In this document: positions 45,117-57,336 of the stretch, piece after piece
Layout of the letters: each line of letters begins with the position of its first letter
Position numbering within the stretch: position 1 is the first letter of the stretch
Assembly (NCBI GenBank): GCA_026545765.1
Contig: CM048844.1
Span: 49,999,401-50,063,400 of the forward strand
DNA length: 64,000 nt
From: Plantago major
Taxonomy: Eukaryota > Streptophyta > Magnoliopsida > Lamiales > Plantaginaceae
Direction of reading: 5' to 3'
Position numbers and translations under genes: made by a program
Notes under the pieces: generated by a model
What the model saw: the letters and a program-made list of their open reading frames with translations, nothing else
Databases searched by the model: none
What the model was told of the DNA's origin: nothing

Positions 45117-47730
45117 TGTCAGAATCTAGCACTCGTGGGAGTCCAAACCGGCAGATGATGTTCTTCCAGATGAATGTCCGAACCCTGCTTTCTGTGATGG
45201 TTGACACTGCTTCAGCTTCGACCCACTTAGTGAAGTATTCCACTGCCACTATCAAGAACTTCTTTTGATGTGTTCCTCGCGGAAAGGGACCAACTATGTC
45301 TATGCCCCATTGATCAAATGGGCATGCTATGATTGACGGAATCATAGGGTTGGTCGGGCGGTGTGGTATGTTGGCATAGTATTGGCAGTCTTCACAGGCG
45401 CGGGCGATGTTGGCAGCATCTATGTCAATAGTTGGCCAATAGTATCCTTGCCTTATGATCTTTTGCGCCAAAGTTCTTCCTCCAGAATGACTTCCACAAC
45501 TTCCGGCGTGGATTTCTTCCATCACAGTTTTTGCCTCTTGAGGATCTAGGCACCTCATGTGAGTTCCGCTGTAGGATCTTTTGTAGAGATCTTCTTCCAG
45601 AATAAAGTATCTGTTAGCTCGACATTGAATCTTCCTGGCCTCTCTAGGATCCACAGGTAAAGTACCATCCTTGAGGTAACGGAATATATCAGTCATCCAG
45701 TTTCTTTCTGTGCTCAAGAGAAGCATCTGTCCGTTGGGGTTTGCCAGGGAGGATTCCATGGTCATTAGGATGACACTTCTTGTGTCCAAAGCTCCTAAGG
45801 CTGAGGCGTACTTGGAGAGGGCGTCGGCTTTTTCATTCCATTCTCTGTGAAATTGGTCAAGAGTAAATTCTTCAAAGTGCTCAACCTCTTTCTTGAGGAG
45901 CTCCAAGTATTTGATCATGTTAGGTCCTTTGGTGGTAAAGGACCCGGAGAACTGGGATTGTACGAGCTGCGAGTCTGTGTAGGCTTTGATCCTTTTTACC
46001 TGAAGGGCTTTCGCCATTCTTAGGCCGGTGATAAGTGCTTCATATTCGGCCTCATTGTTCGTCACCTTAAAATTGAGGGTGATGGCGTACTCTAGCTTGG
46101 CTCCTTCAGGACTTTCAAGGAAAATTCCTATTCCTCCCAACCGTCCGGTGGATGATCCGTCCACTTGTAATGTCCAACATTCTTTGTTTCTTTCCTTACC
46201 TCCCGAAGTGGGAGTGAGTGCTTTCTCAACCTCTTGCTTCTTGTCGGAAGATGCAGTTGTCGAGGTATTGAGTTCTTCGTCCAAGAGAAACATGTGCCTT
46301 ACTCTCAGTGAATCATCCATAGGTTGGTGATACTTAGTCATAAGCTGGATGCTTCCTCTTTGTGTCTCTTTTGCTTCTTTCTCTCCACTTGATTCCTTGA
46401 TTTGGGCTATCACCACATGACTAGCCTTTTCCTGGGAGTTTTCGTTCTCCTCTTCTGCTTCCTCTGGATAGTCTACCAGGAAGTCGGCCAGAACTTGCGC
46501 TTTCTTGGCGGATGGGGCTTGATACCCAATATCATATTCACTTAGCTCAATAGCCCATTTGGACAGGCGCCCTGACTGATCCGGTTTGTCCAAGACATGT
46601 TTGAGTGGCTCATTTGTAAGGACCACAATCCGATGCGACTTGAAGTAAGGCTTCAGTCGCCCTGCAGTGTAAACTAATGCGAAGGCGAGCTTTTCAACCT
46701 TGACATATCTGGCCTCAGAGCCTGCAAGGGCTTTGCTCAAGTAGTAAATTGGTAAATGCTCGTTGTCTTGTATCCGTACCAGTACAGAACTCATTGCCTC
46801 ATCAGTGGTGGCCAAATAGAGGTAAAGAGTTTCAGCCTCCATGGGTTTAGATGTAAAGGGCGAGAGGAGATACTTTTTCAAGTTTTCCAGGGCCTCTTCA
46901 CACTCCTTTGTCCACTCGAACTTAGTTCCTTTTCGTAAGATCTTAAAGAAGGGAAGGTTCTTCTCGGCGGATCTTGAGATAAAACGGCTCAATGCCATCA
47001 CCTTTCCTAGAAACTTTTGAACTTCATTGACAGTCTTGGGCTGTGGTAGATCTACGATTGCCTTTATTTTCTCTGGGTTAGCACTGATGCCTCTTTCTGT
47101 GACCATGTAACAAAGGAATTTTCCTCCTTTCACCCCGAAAGTGCACTTTTCAAGGTTCAGCTTCATTCCGTATTTCCGGAGAATAGAAAAACAATTGTTA
47201 AGGTGTTCGACGTGTTCCTCTTCAGTCTTGCTTTTCACAAGCATGTCATCCACATAGACTTCCATGTTTTTTCCCAATTCTTCCTTGAACATCTTATTTA
47301 CCAGCCGTTGGTAAGTAGCTCCTGCATTCTTGAGGCCAAAGGGCATGACCTTGAAGCAATAGACCCCTCCGGCCGCAAAGAATGTCGTTTTCTTGATGTC
47401 TTCTTGAGCCATCCTAATTTGGTAGAAGCCTTGATATGCATCCATGAAGCTTAGAAGCGCATATCCTGCAGTGGAATCAACCAGCTGGTCTATGCGTGGC
47501 AATGGATAGGGATCCTTTGGACAAAATTTGTTGAGTCTAGTGAAGTCATTGCACATTCTCCACTTTCCTGGAGCTTTTTCGACGAGGACCACGTTACAGA
47601 CCCAATCGGAGTATCTGACTTCTTCGATATGACCTGCTTTCATCAACTTGTCAACCTCCCCTGCTATGATAGCATCCTCAACTGGTCCAAAGTCTTTCCT
47701 CTTTTGCCGGATGTGTCGATCCGGATCCAT
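45100..47730 (-). pseudogene. Gypsy-B pol: RT, RNase H, archaeal-type RNase H, integrase N-terminal part (876 codons)
   Basis: Long open frame. RT: GKWRMCNDFTRLNKFCPKD (55-73), FKVMPFGLKNAGATYQRL, catalytic YVDD at 159-162. Gypsy RNase H region about 270-430 (LYLYLATTDEAMSSVLVRI, LKPYFKSHRIVVLTNEPLKH). The second RNase H, about 540-670, starts LQVDGSSTGRLGGIGIF and has NNEAEYEALITGLRMAKA and YTDSQLVQSQFSG. Integrase starts with GSCGSHSGGRTLAQKI and CEDCQ, then WGIDIVGPFPRGTHQKKF (first catalytic Asp) and ends at SDNGARF followed by a frameshift. The start codon is not native: upstream pol residues (WSTDDLKG) end in a stop at 47758 in another frame. Confidence 0.92.
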
Positions 47731-47757
47731 GTTAGACGGTGAAGCTGCGATCCGGGT

Positions 47758-48105
47758 CTATCCCTTGAGATCATCTGTGCTCCAAGCAAAGATGTCGCGA
47801 TTGTCACGAAGGCAAGTGATGAGCTTCAGCTCTACTTCCGTACTCATCTCCGTTCCAATCCGAGTTGTTCTTTTCGAATCTCCTTCGACCAGTTGGACCT
47901 CTTTCAAGGCTTCATGGGATTCTATTCTAGCTGTCTTGGGGAACTTCTCTCTGAGCGACCCAATACCGATTTCTTCCTTTGGTGGCGTTAGAGCAATGGA
48001 AGAATGGCTACTAGGGCCCTTAGTGACCGAAAGGGCAGTCGTGGCCCCTCCGTTAACATGATGTAGCACTCCTGTGCTTCTAACGTTGCCCATTTCTTCT
48101 CCCAC
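47758..48105 (-). pseudogene. Gypsy-B protease-RT linker
   Basis: LITCLRDNRDIFAWSTDDLKG is the conserved entry into Gypsy RT. A stop at 47758 and a frame change separate it from the 876-codon frame. The protease C-terminus (48106-48207) is partly lost. Confidence 0.75.
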
Positions 48106-48207
48106 GCCTCGGGGTTGGAAACTTTACCTGTGTGTAAGGGAGAAGCAATTGCTCGAATTGGTTAAGTCCCATGCCCAAGATCACGTTATAGTCGAAGGTG
48201 CTATCTA

Positions 48208-48871
48208 CTACCACAAGAGGATAGTCTTGGTCACCCTTGTCGAAAGGTGCCCATAGAGACAGAGTGATATACTTCCAATGGGGCGTACTACAGACCCTCC
48301 AAAACCTACCAATGAAGTGTATACCCGTCCATATTGTATTTGCCCCAGGTGCATTTGCTCCACGGTCCTTTTGGATATGACGTTGGAGGAGCTTCCTGTG
48401 TCGATTAGTACCTTGTTGACCTTGGAAGTGGCAATCACTAGAGAAACAACCAAAGGGACATCGGGGTCCTTGAGATCTCCTCCATGGGACGTTGGGGGGA
48501 TCTCGCTATCGTCAAAGGTAATTGCATTTGTGCCTTCGAAATTTGGTGGACCGTAAGCTCTGTCGTTGTTTCTCAAGTGTTGCGGTCCTTTCCCTTGCAT
48601 TTCGCTATCTCCCGCTTGGTCCTCCTGCAATGGCGTTGATAACTGCACTGTAAGGGAGGTTCTCCATTTCTGTATCTTCGCGGTACCCTTGGTATCTATG
48701 GGCATGCCGAGGTGGGATTTTCGCTGGAGGTGGTGGCAAAGATCCTGTCGGAGGTTCGGAATCACGCTCCTCTCTTCTTTGCTCATTCTTTCTATGCCTG
48801 GAGGGTTCTTCTTCACCTGTTGGTTCTTTCAACTTCCCACTTCTCACTAGTCTTTCGATTTCTGTCTTCAA
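48208..48871 (-). pseudogene. Gypsy-B protease and gag end with Cys/His motif
   Basis: Aspartic protease: VNKVLIDTGSSSNVISKRTV, preceded by DPDVPLVVSLVIA and followed by SLVGFGGSVVRPIGSI. Just upstream in another frame (48605-48905) lies the gag end with CRFHKQKGHPTEDCIQLK, the Tat-type nucleocapsid motif. The two frames overlap at 48605-48816, so one indel separates them. Confidence 0.84.
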
Positions 48872-50514
48872 CTGGATGCAATCCTCAGTCGGGTGACCTT
48901 TCTGCTTGTGGAACCTACAGTAGTCTTTAGAAAATTTACTCTTCTTCGCTTCCCGATGTGTTTAGGCCATTGTATATCTAAGTCCTTCTCAACAATAGAA
49001 GCCAAGATGTCGGATCTTGGTCTGTTGAGGCGAGTATACTCGGCGTATCTCCTAGGTGGAGTTCTTTCTCTACGGAATTCTTTCCTGTCCCTGAGATCTC
49101 CTTTTTGCTCGAACTTCCCTTGACGAGGAGGGAGTTCCTGTCGTACTTGTTCTTTCCCCTTCTTTATTCCTGCTCTTATCGGGACATTTCTTCGGTAATC
49201 TTCTCCATACAAGACTCCTTCGCAGATATCTTCCAGGTACTTTTCAGTGGTGATTTCTTCGTTGGAAAGCTTCCTTCTAAGCTCATCATTATAAGTGTTA
49301 GCATATAGGTGTCGGATCCGCTCTTTGATGCTATGAGGCTCTACCTGTCGTACTTCAGCGTTGAAGCGGTCAAGGAAGGTTCTAAGGTCCTCATACTCTT
49401 TCTGGATTATGCCAGTGCTCAATGACCTCTTCCTTTTCTTTGCTTTCTCAAACCTTTTCAAGAAAAGGAGGCGACGTCCGAATAAGATCTGATGGAACCA
49501 TTAGGTAGTGAGGTCCACCAATCCATTGCTTCTCCAAAGAGTGTGGTGGAAAAGTTGAGAGCTTTCATGTTGTCGTTGAGTCCATTGCTTTCCATCTTAC
49601 TTTCGTATCTAGTAAGATGCCCTACAGGGCAAGTATCTCCATAGTAATGCTCAAGGTTTGGGATAACGCAGTCGGGGCGCTTTCTTTCTCTTCTGATCTC
49701 ATCGCACAGAGGGTTGGGAGTTTTAACTACCACCTTCTCATGTGCTTTGACCATCTTGCTCAAGGTGGCAATTTGTGTTTCCAAGGCCTTCTGTTGGAGG
49801 TAGATCTGCTCACCGCCGCCTTTCACCGCCTGGGTTGATAGCTACATCGGAGGAAGATCACCGATTGAACTATCGGGATGCTTTCCGCCATTTGATCTCT
49901 CGCGCTTGTTGTTGAGCTCCTCGCCGACTGGTTCCCACTTCGTCTACTCGTGGCACTTCTGGACTTCTCTCTCGTTGTCCATGAGAAGCAGCGGCCCTCC
50001 TGTTAAGAAGGTTCCTTAGATCTTCCGGTTGAGCTTGTTCCCCCAGTCGTTGTTGGATGGGACGGTGCTCATTTCTTGATTGAGCGGGTTCAGCTTGTCT
50101 TGGGATTGCCAAAGGTGGAGTGGGCTGAGGAGGCTGGAGGTTGTTCGATCCAAAGCATCCTTGAATAGTGGTGAGTAAGAGGCCAAACTGATTCTCATTC
50201 ATCCCGAACTCACTAGGACGAATGATCTGCCCATTCGGGAGGGTAAAGTTTCTTCCTGGAGGAGGACCATGTGTTCCTGATGGAGGAACCTGTCCTTCGT
50301 CCCCAAGTGTCTGGATCCTTACTGGTGGATTAGTGGCTCTTTCCTCGCCAGAAGAAAGACCAGCGGTATGGCCATCACTTGGATCATCTATTACTTCTCT
50401 TGTTGAAACTCTTGCTACCCCACCTCTTCTAGTGAGAGGTCTTCCCCTTTGTCTTGGAGCAGGCGTACCAATGGCAGTGGCGTTGGTTCTTGTGGACCTT
50501 CTTGTTCTTGCCAT
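48868..50514 (-). pseudogene. Gypsy-B gag, frameshifted
   Basis: The start is taken at ATG 50514 (MARTRRSTRTNATAIGTPAP), 33 bases inside the primer site. A Pro/Arg-rich N-terminus runs to 49870. The capsid part follows in two more frames: 49458-49826 (MDWWTSLPNGSIRSYSD) and 48868-49461 (EDLRTFLDRFNAEVRQVE, LRRKLSNEEITTEKYLED). Frame changes near 49850 and 49460 break it. The layout matches Gypsy-A gag. Confidence 0.82.
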
Positions 50515-50546
50515 TACTGAAGAGAACGGGACTTTTTGTAAAGATT

Positions 50547-50562
50547 CCCACAGACGGCGCCA
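50547..50562 (-). other. Gypsy-B primer binding site
   Basis: Minus-strand TGGCGCCGTCTGTGGG, three bases from the LTR, identical to Gypsy-A. The primer tRNA is not resolved. Confidence 0.85.
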
Positions 50563-50565
50563 AAA

Positions 50566-51597
50566 TGTTGAGGGTGTTCTCCCCAACTACTTAGATTTTA
50601 ATCAACTCCACTAATGGGTGCCAAGGTAAGAAGCTCCTTGCTAGGTAAGGACCAAGGCGTAAGAACCAGCGACCAACTGCTTCGGTAAGGACCTGCACAC
50701 TTCAGTGGGGGGCGGGGGGGTTAGTGCCCGGTTCGCTAAGTGTCAAACCAGGATGAGACTTTACTCGAGAGTGACTGAAGATCGACTCTGTATAATGCTC
50801 GGGATTAGGGTCGTGAAGTGACTTGTAAGATGACTTACTTGATCTTGTGGGGATGTGTGCCTTTTTATAGGCTATCATCAAAATGGAGGGGTTGCTAGGA
50901 TTGCGCCATGTGTACGGCTAGGATTGAGCCACCAATGCTAACATGAGGCCCATAGCCCAACAATGAAGCTTTAGCCTATGCCATCTTGGGCTTTAGGGGT
51001 AGTTTGGTCATTATTGGGAGAGTTCTTGAGGATGTGACTAGTTCTGCCGAGTTCCCAGGTTCGGAGAGATGGGTCCGGACCATATTTGGTTGTCAGCTGA
51101 GGAAGTTCTCCTGCCTGTCCAACTCTTCCGATTCGGAGCTCCTGGGTTCGGACATCTCACTCTTTGGTGCCCATTTGCTTGATTGCTTTATGAGATGGTC
51201 ATGCTGGATCCGAGTTGACATCCGGATCGGAGTCCTTGGGTCGGAGAGGGTACTGACTTAGCACTATACTCCTTTCCCAGAGTGGCTCGGACCAAGGTGG
51301 GTCGGACCTATGGTTCCGGGTCGGGGCATGTAGGTCCAAATCCTTCGTCCCTTTCTTTCAATGTGGGTCGGACCATGGTTGGTCTGCCCGGATCGGACCG
51401 TTGGCTCGGACCAAAGTGTCTCGGATCCATTGGATGACTTGGGATGCCTTAGGATTCGTTCCTAGGTCCTTTATGACGGATTGGACATATTTCCGTATCA
51501 ACACGTTCCTAGGTCCTTTATGACGGATTGGACATATTTCCGTATCAACACGTTCCTAGGTCCTTTATGACGGATTGGACATATTTCCGTATCAACA
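50566..51597 (-). repeat. Gypsy-B 5' LTR (1,032 bp)
   Basis: Plus-strand TGTTGAGGGTGTTC ... CGTATCAACA. It is nearly identical to the left LTR but carries three instead of two copies of the 47-bp terminal unit (starting CGTTCCTAGGTCC, ending CGTATCAACA). The TATA box on the minus strand is at 50862-50869 (TATAAAAA). Confidence 0.95.
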
Positions 51598-51602
51598 AGT
51601 AC

Positions 51603-52191
51603 AACTGTCTACAGTTAACTACTATCTTGAAATTTGAATTATTTCTATCTTTGTAAAACACTTTGAAAAGACAACAAGTATAAGATAGAATCAGATACAA
51701 CAGTGTTCTCATTCACATAGAAACGTGATTCAGATAGCTGATAGCCAACATTCATTAAATGGGCACAATTACAATTGTTGATTGTGATCATTGCTGAAGA
51801 AGCAATGGTGACCCTTGATGAAATGGGCGATTGATCTTTACGGCGGATATTAATTCTCGGTAAATAGTGGACTGTTAAAATCCCAGCATGGCCCACTATG
51901 CATTTAATGCCGAACAAGCTTTTACCCACGCCTGTCTACAATTCACAGATACATATATACAAAACCAATTTGTATGTATATGTTTGTCTAAATTTCGTTG
52001 CTATATATATAGGATTTTGGCTAAGGAAATTATTTTCGCCTAATCCAACATTCCGACTTGCACAAGAATAGCAAAAACCATTCTATTTTCTCTGCAAATC
52101 TCTTCTCCCAAATTAGTTTTTCTGCAAAGAATCACTAATCTTACACCTTAATCTCTTTCAGATCTTCGAAAAACTCACTCTATATAAAGAG
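51603..52191 (+). other. Copia-B spacer between nested Gypsy-B and accessory gene
   Basis: Non-coding; TATA-like motifs (ATATATATAG near 52001 and CTATATAAAG at 52180) precede the accessory ORF start at 52192. These could be an internal promoter for that gene. Otherwise nothing recognised. Confidence 0.45.
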
Positions 52192-55100
52192 ATGTCCCCC
52201 AAACGATCAACTACACATAAATCCCAAAGTACTACCACTGGTACTGCTGAAAAGCAAGCACCAGAGTTGGTAGTTATTAACAATCAATTGGTAGGGAACT
52301 TCAATCCCGATCATTGGACTTCAAATCACATAATGATTTGGGGTGGTGCCATGAATGAGGAATACCTCACTACTACTGTTGAGACTCAAGCCGACAGAAA
52401 ACTGATACTTGACATGCTTGAAAAGGTAAAAATCAAGGGTTTTCTATCAGCTCTACCCAGTAGAATCTCTTCACTGGATGTGTTAGAATTCTACAACAAC
52501 TCCAGGATTATATCATGTGTTTCTGAAGGCACTGCAATAGTGTCTATCAGAACTTCAGTCCATGGAAAGGAAATCCTTCTCGACTTAACAACTTTTTGCA
52601 AGTTGTTTGACCTTCAAAATCTTGGAAAGGATTTTGAAATAGACACCAAGGATGATGATCTCCTTGAAGGTGTAAAACAATTGTACAGTGATGTGTGTGA
52701 TCTTGAAAAATCAGATACACCCACTGATTTCAAGCTTGCTGACATCAGAACCAGACATCTGTTGTTTCACTGGGATGTGTTGGCATGCATTCTTCACAGA
52801 TGCTTTGATGGTCTACAAGGCGGTGCTGACCAAATAAGCCAAGAACGCTGGATGATGATGTTCTTGTTGCAACAACAAGACAAAAGGCTGGAAAACCCTT
52901 TCAATTGGGGAAAGTACGCCTTTATGAAATTTGTGAAGAAGATTCAAGGCTTTTAGCCTACAATTGCTAAGGGACTTGCTGAGCCAAAGGCCACAGTAAG
53001 CTATGGTCTAAAGATATGTTACTTGCTGGAGAAGCTTGGCATTGAGCTCAGAGAGAAGGCAGACATTGCCAAGAGTAACCTACTCTACAAATATGAGTAT
53101 ACGAACTTGATGAAAAAGGTTACTGGATCTCAGAAAGGTTCTAAGAAGAGAAAGACTGAAGAGGTATCTGAGGGAAAAGTTGCGACCAAGAAGCCCAGAA
53201 CTTCACGAAAGAAGTCTGCTGGCAAATCAGAAGGCACACCCATTGAGGTTGTCGATTCCCAGATACCTACTGTAGCTGCCGATGAACTCATAAATGCAGA
53301 TGAACTCATCAATGCTGCAAAAGAGGTATCAGTTACTAAACAAGTAGATTCAGCAAGAGAAAGTGCTTTGAGAAATGTGAAGACTATTGCCGAAAGCCTT
53401 GCTGATGAACTTATTAATGCTGCTAAAGAAAGTAGTGATAGATGCCAAGCCCTATCTGCAGAAACCGCATGGATTATGGACCAATCAGTTCCTAATGCTG
53501 ATGAGAGCTCTGACGATGAAGATGATGAACTAGTCATCTCTCAAGTCCTAGAAAAATCGAAAAGGGCTAAGGTTACTAAAAAAGTAACTGCTGTAGAGGT
53601 ATCTGAAGAAGAACTTACACCACAGGTTGCTGAACAAGCACCTGTTTTAAAGGTTGCTGAAGAAGCAACAAAGTCCAAGGTTACTGGACAAATTACACCA
53701 TCAGAGCAAGAAAGACTAAAGCATATTGAAGATGCTCTGATGAGTGATAGCTTAGTGTTGGAGGATACTGCCATTGCCTCAACACTCAACAGTCTGTCTC
53801 AAGCACAACAACCGCAACAGCCAGATGTGAATACTGCTGAAATGGTACTTGAGCTGCAGATACCAGCATCTTTCATTGCTGAAGAAAATCCTGCAAAAGA
53901 GCAGGTTCCCCAACTCAATGAGAGGGATCAAACTGAGACATCTGCTCAGAATGATCAACCAGGGGAGGCAACTGAGTTACATACTCAGGCAAGGTCTGAA
54001 GTACCTGAAACTTCAAACAAAGAAGATGAAATGGAACAACAAGACCAACGCATAGAAGGGTCACAAGTTCCAGAGACCAATCAGCCTGACATTGCTCAGG
54101 TATCTGAATGGTTTAACTCTCTACTTGTGATATTTTGTGCCACATAATCTTGTTATTTAATAGAATTTCTTTGTTACAGGCTGATTTAGAAACACGAGAA
54201 CAAGAGGAAGCTGAAAAGCATGCCTCAGAAACTGAGAAGGAGGCTTCCACACCCTCACAACTTAAGGAATCTGAGCCTGTGCTACAGGTGATAAAGACTT
54301 CCTTAAGATATAATTTTCCAGATATTCGTTAATACACTTCACTAATAAGTGTTTGTTTCTACTAGGCTCCAACTGAGAAGAAAAATGAAGAGACTGAAAA
54401 GTCTATCCCTTCAGAGAGGAATCTAGAGGCTTCCAAGGCCTCTGAGGAACAAGTATCTGAACCTTCTGTAGAGAAGGTATTTCATTCAGATATTTATACT
54501 CCTCAATGAGCAATCTCTGATCATTTTTCTTAGACTAACACTTTCTACTTAACAGGTTCAAAAAGAAGTAAAAGTTGTTGAGGAATTGCCCACTCAATCC
54601 TCACAACATATGGAAATTGATGAGGCATCAAGGCCTTCATCACAAGAAAAGATTCCAGAAACTGCACAAGTTTATGTGAGACAAACATCTGAGCCTCCAA
54701 CAGAGGTTCAAGCAGAAAGAAAGGTTGATGAGGACCAGACTTCCAAGTCTCCACCTCAGAACAAGATATCTGAGGCAACCCTGTATCAGTAGTACAAGTC
54801 TCTGAGCCTGACGTACTCATTCAGGCTCAAACAAGTGCCACGAAGGTCCATGATGATGAGAAAAAGGACCTACTTCCCTTCTTCAAAGCTCATACCCTGC
54901 CAAAGCACATTCAATGCTTCAAAAAATGGCAGGGGTTAAGGTGCTCAGATCTCTCTGAAATATTGAGAATCACATATCAACCTACGAGACGAGCACGAGC
55001 TCTTGAATTGGAGAACTACATCCATGCAATGTTTCCCACGGAACAGTATCAAGTTGCGACCTTATTGCATAAGGATTTCTCTAGAGAAGTGGCACAGAAG

Positions 55101-57336
55101 TTGATTCAAGCCTTCAATCAGGCTGATGGTCAGACAAGATTACAGATGGCATTCAAGCCAGTCCTGCCACAGACTCTACAATTTATTCCTTCTGAACAAG
55201 AGGAGGTTAATGGGCAGAAGATCACTATTCCTGAAGTGATTAATCTTGTATCTGAAGACGATGAAGAGGAAGAAATAGATGAAAACAACTTTGATGAACC
55301 TTCCTTTGACCATCACAAAAAGGATGAAGATAAGAAGGATGATGATGATGCCCCTACACCAGGGACGGGAGGGATTTCACAAGGACACAATGCCTCAGCT
55401 GCCGAAAAGCACACTGAGAGGACTTCACAGCAATTCCCTCCTCCATCTCCTCAGAAATCTAATAATCCAACTTCCCAACACAAAGTTACTATTGAACAAG
55501 TGGTTGAGCACTCTGAGGGAACAACTTAGAAAATAACAGATGCACAAGCCAGAGTTGCTCAACTCAAACAACTGTTGGAAGAAGAACAACAACTACATCT
55601 TCAACTGGAAGAAAAGATAGCTGAATCAAGAGCAAAGCTCTAGAAGATTGAAGATCAAACAATCAAGGAAATGGAAGCTTATGCTGAAATGAAAGAACTC
55701 CACTTCATTGCTCAGTGCAATTCTCGAGGAATTAGATACTGAACAAGTATCTAATGACAAGCATGATGCTAAAGCTGCATTCGAAGAAGATGTTCCATCC
55801 TCCTCACTAAAAGGAAAGAAACCCATCTCTGAGATGGTTGCTGGACTAGAGAACATTGATGAAAATGTCCAAGAGGATGAAGATCACTGGGCTGATAACT
55901 CAGATGATGAAGAAAACAAGACTTTGGCAGAACACTGCAATGAACACTTGGCGGTTTCACATTTGAAAAGGAAGCTGATTGCTCCTGACATATTCAGCAA
56001 GCTGCCAAATGTCAACTCCAATGAATACTTGAATAGATATCAAGTACTGGCTAAATTGAAAAAGGAGTTATCTTCTCAAGACAAAGCTGCCATTGCATCC
56101 GTCCTTGCAGAACTAAAGTCATTCACTGAGCTCATCACTCAGAGAACAACCAGTCTGGTCATTTCTCAGAAAGATCTAGGCATGGTTAGGGATGATGACC
56201 AAAACATGGCAGCAAAAGCTTTTGAAGAGGCTTGCTATGCTGCTGGAAAAGCAGATGTTGTTCAAGGCCCACTGGCAGAGCTTACTAATAAGGATACTGG
56301 TCTTATCAAACAAAATCAGGAGCTCAAGGCTGATCTGGAAAAGTTGGTTCTTTGCCATAACTATCTGCAAGGGAACTTTAACTCCCTTTCAGAATCATTT
56401 GTGATTCTTAGTCAGTCAACAATGACTAAGGGGGAATAATATCAAGAGGCTCAGAGAGGAAGAGGAAGAGGAAAAAAAGAAAATCTGAACAACCACCTCT
56501 CAGAATAAATGAGCCCTCCTCCAGTCAGACTGCTCTACAGATAGTGGCCACCACTCAACTTCCTGAACAAGGAATGACAACAAGGGCTAGAGCATAGAAA
56601 CCTCCAAGGAGTACCAAGGCGAAGACAAGTAAGAGGGATTGATGAATCTTCTGAAGAAGAAGGCCAAATCAAATCCCTAGGCAATGAAGAAGGCTGCAAA
56701 AGTCTCACAAGAATTGATCTTGATGATGATGATGAAGAGACTGATGAAGATGAAGCTCCTCTTCATAGAAAAGAAAAATTGATAGCCTAACTGAGCCCAT
56801 AGCTGCAAAGCCTTTGGCAGCTAAAACACCCTCTGGAAATACCAAGTCTATCCAGGGTGATTCTTCAAGCATTACCCCAAAGGAGAATTCAAGGCAAAGG
56901 AGGAACAGGCTGAGAGCTGAACAAAGACAAAGTCAACTTCCACTCAGGTCAGAATAAGCCAGAATTGAGTATGTGAAGAATGACAACAACTCCTCCGCTC
57001 TGTGTGCATAAATCGAAAATGGCTCTTTGGATTACGAACTCGGGGCATTTCTCGCTAAATTCAAGGTTTCCAGAACCAATCCATAAACAGCTCATGCATT
57101 GGAGAAAAGACAAGCCAATCTTGATTAACACCAACCACATCAAAGCCCGGTTGGATTTTGAAGTGATCAAGAGAATAGAAGCCATGAAGAAGGACCTTTC
57201 TGATGAATGTCCTTATGGAAAGCCAGATGATGTGCACAGAATTCCCAACATTACTGGAATAGGCACAAGAGCAAGACTTGCTGTGGAACCCTATGAGTCA
57301 CTGAAGATCAATACAAGGGTGACATCAGATATCTGA
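52192..57336 (+). pseudogene. Copia-B accessory gene downstream of pol, multi-exon, frameshifted
   Basis: Starts MSPKRSTTHKSQSTTTGTAE. Residues about 40-254 form a globular part with LEFYNNSRIISCVSE, TSVHGKEILLDLTTFCKLFDL and LLFHWDVLACILHR, resembling the EFY/(V)GK pattern of the plant-transposon-protein domain also seen at 25043-26354. A stop at 52954 is followed in the same frame (53023-54099) by a nuclear-localisation-like KKRKTEE and a long acidic repeat-rich part. Three introns of 78-80 bp (54100-54179, 54288-54365, 54477-54555), all GT-AG and phase 0, link further exons. After a frameshift near 54780 come an Asp/Glu-rich part (54963-55529), a coiled coil (55708-56439) and a degenerate tail. 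No envelope signature (signal peptide, transmembrane helix) was seen. Function unknown. Confidence 0.68.

Larger units (their letters stand above)
37006..51597 (-). mobile_element. Gypsy-B: complete Tat-lineage (Retand/Ogre-like) Gypsy element, 14,592 bp
   Basis: Minus-strand element with 3' LTR at left (37006-37992), 5' LTR at right (50566-51597) and target duplication agtac on both sides (37001-37005, 51598-51602). Coding order on the minus strand is gag, protease, RT, RNase H, second RNase H, integrase; a separate gene runs on the plus strand in the 3' half. The LTRs differ by only about a dozen visible changes plus a tandem-repeat count, so the insertion is recent. Frameshifts in gag and pol make this copy non-autonomous. 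Confidence 0.95.

Noticed and set aside
52192..57336. Retroviral envelope gene
   Set aside because: The place fits the env-like gene of Sireviruses, but no signal peptide, membrane anchor or fusion-type segment is visible.
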